51,486 bases of DNA from Alphaproteobacteria bacterium (GCA_018830285.1 JAHJSB010000011.1:1-51486), one strand, 5' to 3'; shown: positions 37,641-47,654, numbered from the stretch's first letter. Notes: generated by a model not told the origin, from the sequence alone. Translations and numbers: made by a program.

Positions 37641-39659
37641 CTATGCTCCGGGAGCAAGCGTGAACTGGAAAGTCCGGAGTTCGCCGGTGCTGCGCCAGAT
37701 CAGGCGGCTTGTCGGCAGTTCGACGCCGTAGGAAGGCGAGACGCGCGCGGGTTCGACAGCCACGTCCCAATCGCCGTCGCTCTGCCAGGTGACGGCGAAA
37801 CTCTTGCCGCCGGCGTGGAGGATGACCTTGCCGGGCTCACCGATGCGGGCCTCCACGCCCACGGCGAGCAGCAGGGGGATTTCGACGGAATGCGGCACAC
37901 GCGAAGCGGAGAGGAAACGGTCTTCCACGGTCAGCCGGTGTGTTGCGTGCTCCAGGCGGAAGCGCCGCTTGACGCGGATCGGTGCGGAAAGCCGCTCGTA
38001 GCCGGCATGACTGGCTTCAAGGATGTCCGCGTCTTTGCCGGGGGTCCAGTCGTGGACTTCGGGCACGGCATCGTAGATCAGATTCCACAGGATGTCGGGG
38101 CTGATGAAGCGGTTGATTTCCTCGCCGTCGATCCGGGGCGTGTTGTGGTAGGCGGTCGACCTGAAGAGGTTCCGGTCGACGGCTGACGCGGTGTAGAGAT
38201 AGGCGCCGGCGTCCGTTACGAGATGCACCCCGTCGAGGACCGCCTCGAACGAGAGGCAATCATTATGGCCATGGCCACCGCGGTTTGCGAGGCCGATCGG
38301 TCCGCAGTCGATGAACACATGGTCCCGGTCATTGACCATGACATAGTTGCCGCCGTGCGGAAAGGCCGTGGAGGCGCGGGCCGGCAGCGCCCGCCCGGTG
38401 AAGGCGGCGGCAGGTTCGGGACCGAGAAGGAACAGCAGTTCTGCAACCGGACCGCCGCGATAGGCCGCGGCGAGTTGCTCCGCCCCGAGGGTGTGGGCGA
38501 TGAGAGCAACGAGATAGCGATGATCGTTGATCGGCTGCACGCCGAAGGGCAGGGTGCGCGCGTCGTCGGCATCCCCCAGGAGCGGAACCGTCCCGTCGTC
38601 GCGCGCATAGCTGGCGGTGAATTCGCCCATCGCGATCACGCGCTGCCGGTAGTTGTCAGCCACCGGCAGTCCCGCAGCGAGGCGATAGACGGCCGGGAAC
38701 AGGAACAGCTCGGCGACCAGGCGGTGATAGGGAACGGAGGCTTCATAGTCGACGCCGTCCGGTGTGACCTGCAGCGGCAACTCGTCCGACAGGATACGCC
38801 ACCCCAGTTCCTGCCACCGGTCGGGATCCTTGCCCCGGCCGAAAAACAGGCCTGCGAAGACGAGACCCGCGGCATCGGCAGTGTAATGGTTGCCGTTTAT
38901 CTCGGCCTTCTCGAGGTTCCGTTCGACGAACCGGCCATGCAGGTAGAGGCTCGACAGGAACTTTTCGCGGAACTTGCCATCCGCCCAGGCGCGGCTGTCA
39001 TGCAGCGCGTGGAACATCCAGGTCCATGTCATCAGGCGAAGGGCCACGTCCATGGTGCAGGCCCAGTTGACGCTCATGGCGTAGGGGTTGGCGTCGATCC
39101 ATTCCTCGATGACCGCCCGCACGCAGTCCGCATAGGCTTCATCCCGGTCGAGGAGATAGACCTGTGCCGCCGGCATCAGCCATTGCATGCGCGACAGCTC
39201 CCACGGCAGCTTCACGTCGCTGGGCTTGTCGAGATTGTTGTAGTCGATGTCCTTGTGGAAGCGCGGGGGCCAACCGATCCCCGTCTTGATGTCCGTATAC
39301 CAGTCGATCGGCGTGCCAAGCTGCACGTCCACTGCGCCCAGCAGCGTGACCCGTCGTTCCAGCGCCGCGTTCGCCTTGACCCGGAGCTGGTTGGCTTCGT
39401 CCGCGGGAAGATGCGCGCGCCAGTCGACGCCTTCGGGCAGGATGAAGGGCCGGGCGGCGAGATCGCGCCAGGCCTCGTCGATCGAGGCGGACCCGATCGC
39501 CGACAACAGCTGGGCCGCGCCGAAGTCGCGGGCAAGGCGCGGAGCGGAGAAGCGCTCGACCTGCGCGGCCGCCTCATGGACAAGCCTTTGGGCAATGACG
39601 CGCGGGGGCTTTCGGCTCGCCCGCCGAACCAGGCCGACAAAGCGGGTGAAACGGCTCAT
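37641..39659 (-). CDS. Heparinase II/III-like polysaccharide lyase (copy 2, longer)
   Basis: A 672-residue protein of the heparinase II/III family: a helical toroid in residues 60-360, then a beta-sandwich. Motif-aligned active-site residues are present: Asn257-His258 (NGNHYT), Tyr311 (VPYHRL), and His463/His465 (GHGHNDCLSFE). No signal peptide is seen. It is about 115 residues longer than copy 1 (10502), and the two are only distantly similar. Its ATG overlaps the asnB stop (TGATG). Sitting between asnB and wzx, it may edit a nascent chain, trim it, or recycle glycan. Confidence 0.86.
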   Translation of the reverse strand: MSRFTRFVGLVRRASRKPPRVIAQRLVHEAAAQVERFSAPRLARDFGAAQLLSAIGSASIDEAWRDLAARPFILPEGVDWRAHLPADEANQLRVKANAALERRVTLLGAVDVQLGTPIDWYTDIKTGIGWPPRFHKDIDYNNLDKPSDVKLPWELSRMQWLMPAAQVYLLDRDEAYADCVRAVIEEWIDANPYAMSVNWACTMDVALRLMTWTWMFHALHDSRAWADGKFREKFLSSLYLHGRFVERNLEKAEINGNHYTADAAGLVFAGLFFGRGKDPDRWQELGWRILSDELPLQVTPDGVDYEASVPYHRLVAELFLFPAVYRLAAGLPVADNYRQRVIAMGEFTASYARDDGTVPLLGDADDARTLPFGVQPINDHRYLVALIAHTLGAEQLAAAYRGGPVAELLFLLGPEPAAAFTGRALPARASTAFPHGGNYVMVNDRDHVFIDCGPIGLANRGGHGHNDCLSFEAVLDGVHLVTDAGAYLYTASAVDRNLFRSTAYHNTPRIDGEEINRFISPDILWNLIYDAVPEVHDWTPGKDADILEASHAGYERLSAPIRVKRRFRLEHATHRLTVEDRFLSASRVPHSVEIPLLLAVGVEARIGEPGKVILHAGGKSFAVTWQSDGDWDVAVEPARVSPSYGVELPTSRLIWRSTGELRTFQFTLAPGA

Positions 39660-41659
39660 CAGCGATCGATCCAGTAATCGTACCAGGAGGCCACGTTGAA
39701 CAGGGTCCAGATATAGAGGCTGTTGTCTTCCCTGTTGGACTGGTGCGTTTCAATCATCCGCTCGATCTCGGCACGCTTGAAATGCCCCTGGTCCATCAGC
39801 CGCGAGCCAAGGATGACGTCGCGGGCGGACTTGCCGAAATCTCCGCGCAGCCACTCGCTCATCGGAGCGCCGAAGCCCTGCTTCTTGCGGTAGATCAGGT
39901 CGTGCGGCAGCAGATCCTCGACAGCCTTCTTGAGAAGATATTTCGGCTCGTTGCCCTTGATCTTCCAGTCCTGCGGAATGTCCATGGAGAACTCGACCAG
40001 ATTGTGATCGAGGAAGGGCACGCGGGCTTCGAGCGAGCTCGCCATCGTGATCTTGTCGACCCGCATCAGCAGCAGTTCCGGAAGCCGGAGACGGAACTCG
40101 TTGTAGATCATCCGGGTGAGCGGATCGCGGCCGGGATGGGCCGCGTCGAACGGCCCGAGGAACGACTTGATGACGTTGAAGGTGTCGGTCTCTTCGTAGG
40201 ACGGCGGCAGCAGACCCGTCGCGCGCATGTCGGCATCGATCGGGCTCGGGTGGAACGCATCCACGTTGACGACCTTGTGCTTCATGCTTTCCCAGAAGAC
40301 GGTTGCTCCGCTCCAGAAATGCTCGCGATTGCGGGCCGCGCGATCGATGATGTCGGCATAGACCCGCAAGGAGGGACGCATCGAGGCGGCCATGCCTGCG
40401 AGGCCTGCGATGCCGTGCTGTGCGAAGCCGGGCAGCATGGTCCTGAACGGCTGCCAGTAGCGCTTGTAGAGATCGAGATAGCCCATGTAGCTGGCATAGC
40501 CGCTGAATTGCTCATCCGCTCCCTCGCCGACCTGGATCACTGTCACGCCGCTGTCCTTGGCGAGCTTGGAGACGAAGTGCAGCGGGATGCACACCCAGTC
40601 CGCGATCGGCTCGTCCTGGTGATGCACGAGCGTTTCCAGATAGCCGATCATGTCGGCTTCGTTGATCAGGATTTCGTGGTGTTCGGTTTTGTAGCGGTCG
40701 GCGATGCGCTGGGCGTGATCGAGCTCGTTGAGATGCTTGTGGTCGCTGAAGCCGATGGTGAAGGTCCGCACCGGCCCGTTGCTGTGCTTGCTCATCAGCG
40801 CGACATTGGTCGAGGAATCGACGCCGCCCGACAGGAACACGCCGACCGGCACGTCGGACATCATCCGCTTGGCAACCGCATCCTCCAGCCGGCTGCGGAT
40901 GCCGGTGACGTAGAACTCTTCGAGCGCCTTGTCGCTGAGATTGCGCGTCTCGGACGGGTCGATGCCTTTGCCGGGGACCGCGTCCCAGTAGCGTCCGGAG
41001 GTGAGCTTGCCTTCTTCCACTTCGAGCCAGTGGCCGGCCGGAAGCTTCCAGATTCCCTTGAACATGGTCTGCGGCGCAGGCGAGGTCAGGAAGCTTAGAT
41101 AGTGATACAGCGCCATGGGATCGATCGCCCGGCCAACGGCAGGGTGCTCGAGCAGCGACTTGATCTCGGAGGCGAACACGAAAGCTCCGTCGACCGCGGA
41201 GAAACAGAGCGGCTTCACGCCGATGCGGTCGCGCGCCAGCGACAGCTTGCGCTTCTTGTCGTCCCAGATGGCAAAGGCGAAATCGCCTTCGATGCGCTGC
41301 AGAAGGCCCTGGAAACCCCAATGGCGGAACCCGTGCAGCAACACCTCCGTATCGGAGTGGTCGGTCTTGAACTGCATTCCCGCCTGGCGCAGTTCCTGGC
41401 GCAGCAGGGCGTGATTGTAGATTTCGCCGTTGAAGGTGACCGTGAGCCCCGTGCCGTCATGCATCGGCTGGTTGGCGGTTTCGCTGAGGTCGATGATCGA
41501 AAGGCGCCTGTGGCCAAAGGCGATGCGCCCGTCCTGCGACATCCATTCGCCGCCGCCATCGGGGCCCCTGTGCACCATCACGTCGCGCATGGCGAGCAGC
41601 ACATCGCGGTCAACGGGTGATGTGTTCTTGTAGTTGAAGACGCCGGTAATGCCGCACAT
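39659..41659 (-). CDS. asnB: AsnB-like glutamine amidotransferase (copy 2)
   Basis: A 666-residue class II glutamine amidotransferase. Cys2 is the nucleophile (MCGITGVF), RGPDG is at 31-35, NGEIYN at 78-83, and the ATP pyrophosphatase motif SGGVDSS at 277-283. It is annotated as asparagine synthase by family, but its position between a bi-domain oxidoreductase and a lyase gene suggests it amidates a uronic acid (inference). It is about 43 residues longer than copy 1 (25240) and clearly diverged, so the two probably act on different substrates. ATG 41659 starts at the required Cys2. Confidence 0.88.
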   Translation of the reverse strand: MCGITGVFNYKNTSPVDRDVLLAMRDVMVHRGPDGGGEWMSQDGRIAFGHRRLSIIDLSETANQPMHDGTGLTVTFNGEIYNHALLRQELRQAGMQFKTDHSDTEVLLHGFRHWGFQGLLQRIEGDFAFAIWDDKKRKLSLARDRIGVKPLCFSAVDGAFVFASEIKSLLEHPAVGRAIDPMALYHYLSFLTSPAPQTMFKGIWKLPAGHWLEVEEGKLTSGRYWDAVPGKGIDPSETRNLSDKALEEFYVTGIRSRLEDAVAKRMMSDVPVGVFLSGGVDSSTNVALMSKHSNGPVRTFTIGFSDHKHLNELDHAQRIADRYKTEHHEILINEADMIGYLETLVHHQDEPIADWVCIPLHFVSKLAKDSGVTVIQVGEGADEQFSGYASYMGYLDLYKRYWQPFRTMLPGFAQHGIAGLAGMAASMRPSLRVYADIIDRAARNREHFWSGATVFWESMKHKVVNVDAFHPSPIDADMRATGLLPPSYEETDTFNVIKSFLGPFDAAHPGRDPLTRMIYNEFRLRLPELLLMRVDKITMASSLEARVPFLDHNLVEFSMDIPQDWKIKGNEPKYLLKKAVEDLLPHDLIYRKKQGFGAPMSEWLRGDFGKSARDVILGSRLMDQGHFKRAEIERMIETHQSNREDNSLYIWTLFNVASWYDYWIDR

Positions 41660-41721
41660 GTCAATATCCAATGGCTGTGGCGGTCGCCCCAGCGGCGCCA
41701 CCGATCGTGATGCGTTCTGCG

Positions 41722-43857
41722 TTACGCCTGCGCGATCTGCGCTTCGACGGACAGGGCAGCTCGGCTGACTTCGAGCTGCTCTTCAAGGGTGATGGGCCAG
41801 GCGGCGGAGGTTTTCATCGCTTCGGCCAGCGCTTCGAGCTCTTCCAGCTGTCCCTTCTGGGATGTCCCGGAGGACCAGGCGGCCTTCTTGAGCCCTGCAA
41901 ACCGCACGGCCTGGTAGTCGTCGAGTTCGGCGACCTTGCCATCGGCGAACACTTCCATCCGTTCCTTGGGATGAGACTTGTCGCCGAGCGCCGTGTAGGT
42001 CAGCGAACAGACCGATCCGTCCGCGAAGCTCAGCGTAGCGGTGAAATTGTCATTGCGCCGCCACTGTTTGCCTTGCGGCTGAATCGACCGCGCCGTGACA
42101 TCGGCGATGGGAGCGCCGACAAGGGAACGGAATGTATCGTAGATATGGCAGGCCTCGCCGATGTTGCGGCCGCCGCCTTCTTCCGTGTGCACCCAGTGAT
42201 CGGTCGGAATATAGCCCGCATTCATGCGATAGGTCGCCATCACCGGGGTGGTTCGTTCCGACAGGCCCTTGCGGATTGCCTGCATCGCCGGCGAAAAACG
42301 GCGGTTGAAGCCGGTCATCAGCAGCGGCGCCTTGCCGGCGGGCAGGCCCTTGTAGAAACTCTCGATTGCCAGCAACTCGGCTTCCGTCAAGGCTAGCGGC
42401 TTTTCGACGAACACGCTTTTTCCCGCTTCCAGCGCCTTGAGCACCATCGGCGCATGAAGATTGTGGCGCGTGGCGATGATGATCAGGTCGGTCTCGTTGT
42501 CCGCGAGCAGCTCTTCGTAATCGGTGGTGGCGTAGTTCGCCTCGTACTGGGTGGCGATCGCCTTGGCGTTCGACCCGGTGCGGCTCATGACCGCTCGAAG
42601 CCGGTAATGCTGGCGCAGCTTGACCATGTTGGGCAGATGCATGCCCTGTGCGAAGCCCCCGGCGCCGGCGAGACCGACATTGATGATGTCCCGGCCGGCG
42701 CCGGCCGAGAGCAGGTCGACGCGGCGCGTGATCGGGGTGGCATCGTCATATTCCAGCAAGACGATGAGTTCGCTGCGGTCCTTGCTCTTGAGCGCCGAAT
42801 AGGCATCGTTGGCCTTCTTGACCGCGTAGGGTTCGGCGATGAGCCCGTCGAGGTTCATGGCCCCGCTGGCGATCAGGTCCAGATAGGCCGCCATGTTGCG
42901 GTTCTCGGTCCATCGGACGAAGGCGATCGGATAGTCCTGTCCGCCCTCTTCGTAGACGGGATCGTACCGGCCCGGGCCGTAGGAGGTCGAAACCAGGAAG
43001 TCGAGTTCCTTGGCATAGAAGTCCGCGCGCTTGAGGGCGAGTCCGACATCGCCGACGAGGATGGCCCGGCCTTTCTTGCGGCATGCTTGGAAGGCCTGGG
43101 AAATGACCTCGTCGCTCGGTGTTGCAGCGGTGACGATTACGGCATCGGCGCCGTGGCCGTCAGTCAACCGCCGCACCTGCGCAACGTAATCCTGGTCCGT
43201 CGGGTCGATGGTCCGCCAGATGCCCTTTTCCCGGGCAAGGCCCAGCCGCCGCTCGTCGAGATCGATGCCGATGACGCGACAGCCATTCGCAGCCAGCATC
43301 TGCGCCGTCATCTGGCCTAGAACGCCGAGCCCCACCACCACCACCGTCTCGCCAAGCGTCGGCGCGGCGCGGCGGACGCCCTGCAGCGCAATTGCGCCCA
43401 GCGTGACCGTCGAGGCATGCTGGGTGCTGACCTCATCGGGAATGCGCACTGCCAGGTTGACCGGAACGTCGATCAGTTCGGCATGGTTGGCGATGCCGGC
43501 GCCGGCGCAGGCGACGCGGTCGCCGACCGAAAAGCCGTCAACCTGGGAGCCGATCGCGATGATGCGTCCGGCAGCGGAGTATCCTGTCGGGCTTCCGGCA
43601 GAGAGCTTGCCGCGCACGCGGTCCATGGTGCGCTTGACGCCCTGGTCGCGCATCATGTCCAGAACCCGAGCCACGTTTTCGGGCTGCTTCAGAGCACGCC
43701 GATAAAGCGGCATGCCCGACATCGAGACGCCTGCCAGCTCGGTTCCGGCGCTGATGCAGGAATACTCGACTCGCACTAGGATGTTCTTCTCTCCGACCTG
43801 CGGAGCCGGCACGTCTTCGACGATGACACCGCCGCCCTTGATCAGGACCTGTTTCAT
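41722..43857 (-). CDS. Bi-domain oxidoreductase: MDR dehydrogenase plus Gfo/Idh/MocA (copy 2)
   Basis: A 711-residue protein with the same two-module layout as the gene at 30782. Residues 1-370 are MDR-type (VVVGLGVLGQMTAQML, then the shared STSYGPGRYDPVYEEGGQDYP). Residues 395-711 are Gfo/Idh/MocA (GLAGAGGFAQGMH, EKPLALTEAELL, GEACHIYDTF). Sequence blocks are shared with copy 1 in both halves, so the fusion predates the duplication. The start ATG 43857-43855 overlaps the wecC stop (ATGA). It probably acts on UDP-ManNAcA or a related sugar made by WecB and WecC (inference). Confidence 0.85.
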   Translation of the reverse strand: MKQVLIKGGGVIVEDVPAPQVGEKNILVRVEYSCISAGTELAGVSMSGMPLYRRALKQPENVARVLDMMRDQGVKRTMDRVRGKLSAGSPTGYSAAGRIIAIGSQVDGFSVGDRVACAGAGIANHAELIDVPVNLAVRIPDEVSTQHASTVTLGAIALQGVRRAAPTLGETVVVVGLGVLGQMTAQMLAANGCRVIGIDLDERRLGLAREKGIWRTIDPTDQDYVAQVRRLTDGHGADAVIVTAATPSDEVISQAFQACRKKGRAILVGDVGLALKRADFYAKELDFLVSTSYGPGRYDPVYEEGGQDYPIAFVRWTENRNMAAYLDLIASGAMNLDGLIAEPYAVKKANDAYSALKSKDRSELIVLLEYDDATPITRRVDLLSAGAGRDIINVGLAGAGGFAQGMHLPNMVKLRQHYRLRAVMSRTGSNAKAIATQYEANYATTDYEELLADNETDLIIIATRHNLHAPMVLKALEAGKSVFVEKPLALTEAELLAIESFYKGLPAGKAPLLMTGFNRRFSPAMQAIRKGLSERTTPVMATYRMNAGYIPTDHWVHTEEGGGRNIGEACHIYDTFRSLVGAPIADVTARSIQPQGKQWRRNDNFTATLSFADGSVCSLTYTALGDKSHPKERMEVFADGKVAELDDYQAVRFAGLKKAAWSSGTSQKGQLEELEALAEAMKTSAAWPITLEEQLEVSRAALSVEAQIAQA

Positions 43858-45098
43858 AGCCATGCCCCGCATGCATCGATGACATGCTTGCCTTCAAGCA
43901 AACTGCGGTCGACCGCCAGGAACGGCTTGTGATTGACGAGCACGAGGATGATGTCGGCGGCCTTCACCGCCTCGTCGACATCGACGAATTTCAGGTGATC
44001 ATGGCCCTGCAGGGATTTGGGCATTTCATCCACATAGGGTTCGACCACCAGCAGGGTGCCGAGTTTGGCCTCGGCGAGGCGCTTGACGATGTCGAGCGAT
44101 GGACTTTCGCGCAGATCGTCGATGTCGGCCTTGAAGGCCAGTCCGAGGCAGGCGATCTGCGGCTGTTTCAGGCCCTTGGCCGCCTCAACCACCTTCTCGA
44201 TCACATAATGCGGCTTGTGATCATTGACTTCGCGCGCGGTGCGGATCAGTCGAGCCTGATCTGGGGCCGAGTGCACGATGAACCAGGGGTCGACGGCAAT
44301 GCAGTGGCCGCCAACGCCCGGGCCGGGCCTCAGCACATTGACGCGGGGGTGATGGTTGGCAAGCCGGATCAGCTCCCACACGTCGATGCCGAAGCGGTCC
44401 GCTATCAGCGACAGCTCGTTGGCGAAGGCGATGTTGACGTCACGGAAGGAGTTTTCCACGAGCTTGCAGAGCTCGGCCGTCCGCGCATCGGTCTTCAGGC
44501 ATTCCCCGGTCACAAAGATCCGGTAAAGCCCTTCCGCCATGTCCGTGGCTTTGGGGCTCAGGCCGCCGATCACGCGGTCGTTTTCCACCAGTTCCCGCAT
44601 CACGTGACCCGGCAGGACCCGTTCCGGGCAATGCGCGACATGGACGTCGGCGTCATCGCCTGCCTGATGCGAGAACGTCAGATCCGGACGGATTTCCGCC
44701 ATCCACTGCGCCATCTGCTCGGTCGCGCCGACCGGAGACGTCGATTCGAGGATGACGAGGTTGCCCGCCTTGAGAACGGGGGCAACCGCCTTGGAGGCCT
44801 TTTCGATATAGCTCAGATCCGGGACATGATCATCCTTGAACGGCGTCGGCACGGCCACGAGAAAGGCGTCAGCGGGCTCGGGGGTGGTCGTGGCGCTCAT
44901 CTTTCCCGTGGTCACCGCGGCGTGCACCACCATGTCGAGATCGGGCTCGACGATGGTGACCTGCCCCTTGTTGAGGGCGTCGACCACCCGCTGGTTGACA
45001 TCCACGCCGATGACCTGGACTCCCCGGGAAGCCAGGACCGCTGCTGTTGGAAGGCCGATATAGCCAAGCCCGATTACGCTGATCTTCTCAAACTTCAT
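43854..45098 (-). CDS. wecC: UDP-N-acetyl-D-mannosamine dehydrogenase
   Basis: A 414-residue UDP-sugar 6-dehydrogenase of the WecC type. It has GLGYIGLP near the N terminus, [31 protein letters not shown], and the catalytic Cys266 in [10 protein letters not shown], all characteristic of ManNAc/GlcNAc dehydrogenases rather than UDP-glucose enzymes. It oxidises UDP-ManNAc to UDP-ManNAc uronate with two NAD+. The start overlaps the wecB stop (ATGA), so the substrate-making and substrate-using enzymes are coupled. Confidence 0.92.
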   Translation of the reverse strand: MKFEKISVIGLGYIGLPTAAVLASRGVQVIGVDVNQRVVDALNKGQVTIVEPDLDMVVHAAVTTGKMSATTTPEPADAFLVAVPTPFKDDHVPDLSYIEKASKAVAPVLKAGNLVILESTSPVGATEQMAQWMAEIRPDLTFSHQAGDDADVHVAHCPERVLPGHVMRELVENDRVIGGLSPKATDMAEGLYRIFVTGECLKTDARTAELCKLVENSFRDVNIAFANELSLIADRFGIDVWELIRLANHHPRVNVLRPGPGVGGHCIAVDPWFIVHSAPDQARLIRTAREVNDHKPHYVIEKVVEAAKGLKQPQIACLGLAFKADIDDLRESPSLDIVKRLAEAKLGTLLVVEPYVDEMPKSLQGHDHLKFVDVDEAVKAADIILVLVNHKPFLAVDRSLLEGKHVIDACGAWL

Positions 45099-46219
45099 GA
45101 CTTATTTTCCAAATGCTCGACGATCTTGCGGCTGGCTGTGCCATCGCCATAGGGATTGTGGGCACGGCTGAACGCCCGATAGGCTTCCGGATCGTCCAGA
45201 AGGCGCACCGTTTCGTCGACGATGGTCCGGTGATCCGTCCCGACCAGGCGAACGGTGCCGGCCTCGACCGCTTCCGGACGCTCGGTGGTATCGCGCATGA
45301 CCAGAACGGGCTTGCCCAGGGAAGGGCCCTCTTCCTGGATCCCGCCCGAGTCTGTCAAGATGATGTGCGCCTTTTTCATGAGCGCGACGAACGGCAGATA
45401 CTCCATCGGCTCGATCAGCCGGATCGCCGGCTGCGTGCCCAGAAGACGATTGACCGGTTCGCGGACCTGGGGATTGAGATGAACCGGGTAGACGATTTCC
45501 ACGTCATCCCGGCCCGCCAGTTCGACAATCGCGTTGCAGATGCGTTCGAACCCGGAACCGAAACTCTCGCGGCGATGGCCGGTGATGAGAATGAGACGTT
45601 TCGCCGGATCAAGCTTGGGCAGCTCCTGCTCGATCTTGGCAGCCACCGCCTTGTCGCTGTCGAGATGCGAGCTCGACCACAAAAGCGCGTCAACCACGGT
45701 GTTTCCGGTGATGACGATGTCATCCGGATTGACGGCTTCGGCCAGCAGGTTCTGCTTAGCCTTCTCTGTCGGGGCGAAGTGCAGGTCGCAGATCGCCGTG
45801 GCGACCTTGCGGTTGACTTCTTCCGGCCAGGGAGAATAGCGGTTGCCCGTCCTGAGCCCGGCTTCGACGTGACCGACCGGAATGCGCTCGTAGTAGGCCG
45901 CCAGCGACACGGCGAGCGTCGTGGTGGTGTCGCCATGCACCAGCACCCGGTCGGGCCTTACCTCACGCAGAACCCCGCGCATGCCCGTGAGCACCTTTTG
46001 GGTGACATCGAAAAGGTCCTGGCCAGGCTGCATGATATCGAGGTCGAAATCGGGGCGAATGCCGAAAACGCTGTTTACTTGGTCGAGCATGGTGCGATGC
46101 TGTGCAGTGATGCACACTATGCTTTCAAGAACAGAGGATTTTTCAAGCTCCTTTACCACGGGAGCCATCTTGATAGCCTCGGGCCTCGTTCCAAACACCG
46201 ACAATATTTTGAAAGTCAA
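45095..46219 (-). CDS. wecB: UDP-N-acetylglucosamine 2-epimerase, TTG start
   Basis: A 374-residue GT-B-like epimerase that converts UDP-GlcNAc to UDP-ManNAc. It has [12 protein letters not shown] at the N terminus, [25 protein letters not shown] and [13 protein letters not shown], the conserved active-site regions. The apparent start is TTG at 46219-46217, preceded by TTAGGA seven bases away; no ATG or GTG lies at a better place. It is the first gene of the long minus-strand operon, and its upstream region adjoins an IS scar. The leader to the IS remnant is about 200 bases and should hold the operon promoter. Confidence 0.92.
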   Translation of the reverse strand: MTFKILSVFGTRPEAIKMAPVVKELEKSSVLESIVCITAQHRTMLDQVNSVFGIRPDFDLDIMQPGQDLFDVTQKVLTGMRGVLREVRPDRVLVHGDTTTTLAVSLAAYYERIPVGHVEAGLRTGNRYSPWPEEVNRKVATAICDLHFAPTEKAKQNLLAEAVNPDDIVITGNTVVDALLWSSSHLDSDKAVAAKIEQELPKLDPAKRLILITGHRRESFGSGFERICNAIVELAGRDDVEIVYPVHLNPQVREPVNRLLGTQPAIRLIEPMEYLPFVALMKKAHIILTDSGGIQEEGPSLGKPVLVMRDTTERPEAVEAGTVRLVGTDHRTIVDETVRLLDDPEAYRAFSRAHNPYGDGTASRKIVEHLENKS

Positions 46220-46319
46220 TTTATCGTCCTAACGCCAACCATCCTTAGACCCGGTGGCTATAGTGGGTTGGTAATGTGCCGTCAATTATGAAGCGGTGGA
46301 ACGCGCCGATTTACTTCCC

Positions 46320-46340
46320 ATTTTGTGGCCGTGAACACCA
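46320..46340. repeat. 21-bp direct repeat, copy A
   Basis: Identical over 21 bases to 49637-49657, in the same orientation; the core includes TTTTGTGGCCGTGAACACC. On the minus strand both copies read VFTATK within short similar frames (VVFTATKWEVNRR here). The two copies enclose the IS3 scar, the ligase-like gene and the mixed IS scraps. No integrase is nearby. Confidence 0.75.
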
Positions 46341-46424
46341 CGATCTGGAGACCTCCGGAAACGTGTTCGTTTGACGCTATTTTCACGAGGATTAGCGTCT
46401 TACAGCCTTTTCTCGCCATCGTGA

Positions 46425-47277
46425 AGCGGGTTTTCGTTGCATCGCCTTCGCACTGTTCTTGGCGTCAGCGAGAGCGGGTACTTTGCCTGGAAGGGCCGCC
46501 CCGTCAGTTGTCGACAGAATGAGGATATCATCCCGCTGGCGCACATACGTTCGCACTTCGCCACGTCGAATGAAATCCATGGTGCTCCCCGCATGCATGT
46601 CGAGCTCAAGGAAGACGGACTTGATGTCGGGCGGCATCGTGTGGCCAGGCTGTTGGGTGATAATGGCCTGAAGGCCCTGAAAAAGCGGCGCTATAGGTAA
46701 ACGACCGACAGCCAACACGGTGGTCCAGTCGCTGCCAATCTTCTCGACCAGGGTTTTGCCTGCGACGGCCCAGATAGGAAGCGGGGCGCCGACATCAGCT
46801 AAATCTGGACGTGCGCGGACTGGCTCTATTTGGCAATCGTGCTCGATCTGTATTCCCGGCACATCGTCGGCTGGGCAACAAGTGACCGGTTGAAGAAGGA
46901 TTTGGCCCTCACTGCGTTGCGTCGTGCTATTGCCCTTCGCGTGTCCGCTGCCTGGCTTGATCCAACATATGGATCGCGGAAGGCAATATTGCTCGCATGA
47001 GTACCAGAGACTTTTAAAGACGCACGGCATCCTCCCGTCGATGAGCGGTAAGGGCAATTGCTACGACAACGCAATGGTCGAGACAGCGTCCAAGACAATC
47101 AAGAACAAGTTGATCTGACGGACCAGCTTCCAGACACGCACCGCCGCAGAATTAGCCCTTGGCCAATACATCGACGGCTTCTACAATCCGCGTCGGCGAC
47201 ATTCCGCCTTGGGATACAAATCGCCGGTATCATTTGAGGTCAAAATGACCATAACAGAGTGGAAGTCTCTCTATTAA
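46425..47277 (+). pseudogene. Decayed IS3-family transposase (orfB)
   Basis: Broken pieces of an IS3-type integrase domain on the plus strand. Piece one (about 46437-46697) reads VLGVSESGYFAWKGRPVS and NEIHGAPRMHVELKEDG. A middle part in other frames reads LYLAIVLDLYSRHIVGWATSDRLKKDLALTALRRA. A later piece reads HMDRGRQYCSHEYQRLL (with the catalytic-region Asp), MSGKGNCYDNAMVE and FYNPRRRHSALGYKSP, ending at TAA 47275-47277. Several stops and frameshifts make it inactive. No terminal repeats were recognised. It lies next to the wecB leader and may have supplied or removed promoter sequence. Confidence 0.85.
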
Positions 47278-47654
47278 GTACGGGCAAGTCCAGAACGCCG
47301 TGAACCGGGCTTGAGCATCGAGGTTACTCACAACGACGCGCCTGCGGGCTCGTAGGCGTCGACCCGCGCATCTATCTTTGTCGATCGACGCGACCGGACG
47401 ACGTGGAGCAGGTCACCACGAACCCGGCCTAAGGAACTGACGTCCCAACGCCCGCAACTCGGCACTTCCTGATCCATTTCAGTATGATAGAAGGTTTTCC
47501 GATTGAACCCCGAAATTCTGAAACTTGACCTCGATCCACCATCAATCCATACAATCTGCAAGACGACGGGTTCGCCGGAAATCCGGAACTGCTAACAAAC
47601 AATTCCGTCCAGCAATAGGTCGGGAAGCTGATCTTCATCAAGGGTATATGAACT
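47278..47654. other. Gene-free stretch of about 377 bases
   Basis: No gene or convincing terminator. Short minus-strand frames (such as 47429-47641) have no family I recognise. It should contain the promoter of the ligase-like gene. Confidence 0.3.

Noticed and set aside
38223..46291. Very long open frames on the plus strand (38223-39677, 39743-41098, 43884-45152, 45113-46291)
   Set aside because: They lie exactly antisense to recognised genes (heparinase-like, asnB, wecC, wecB), have the Arg/His/Gly/Asp-rich make-up of antisense frames in GC-rich DNA, and match no family I know.
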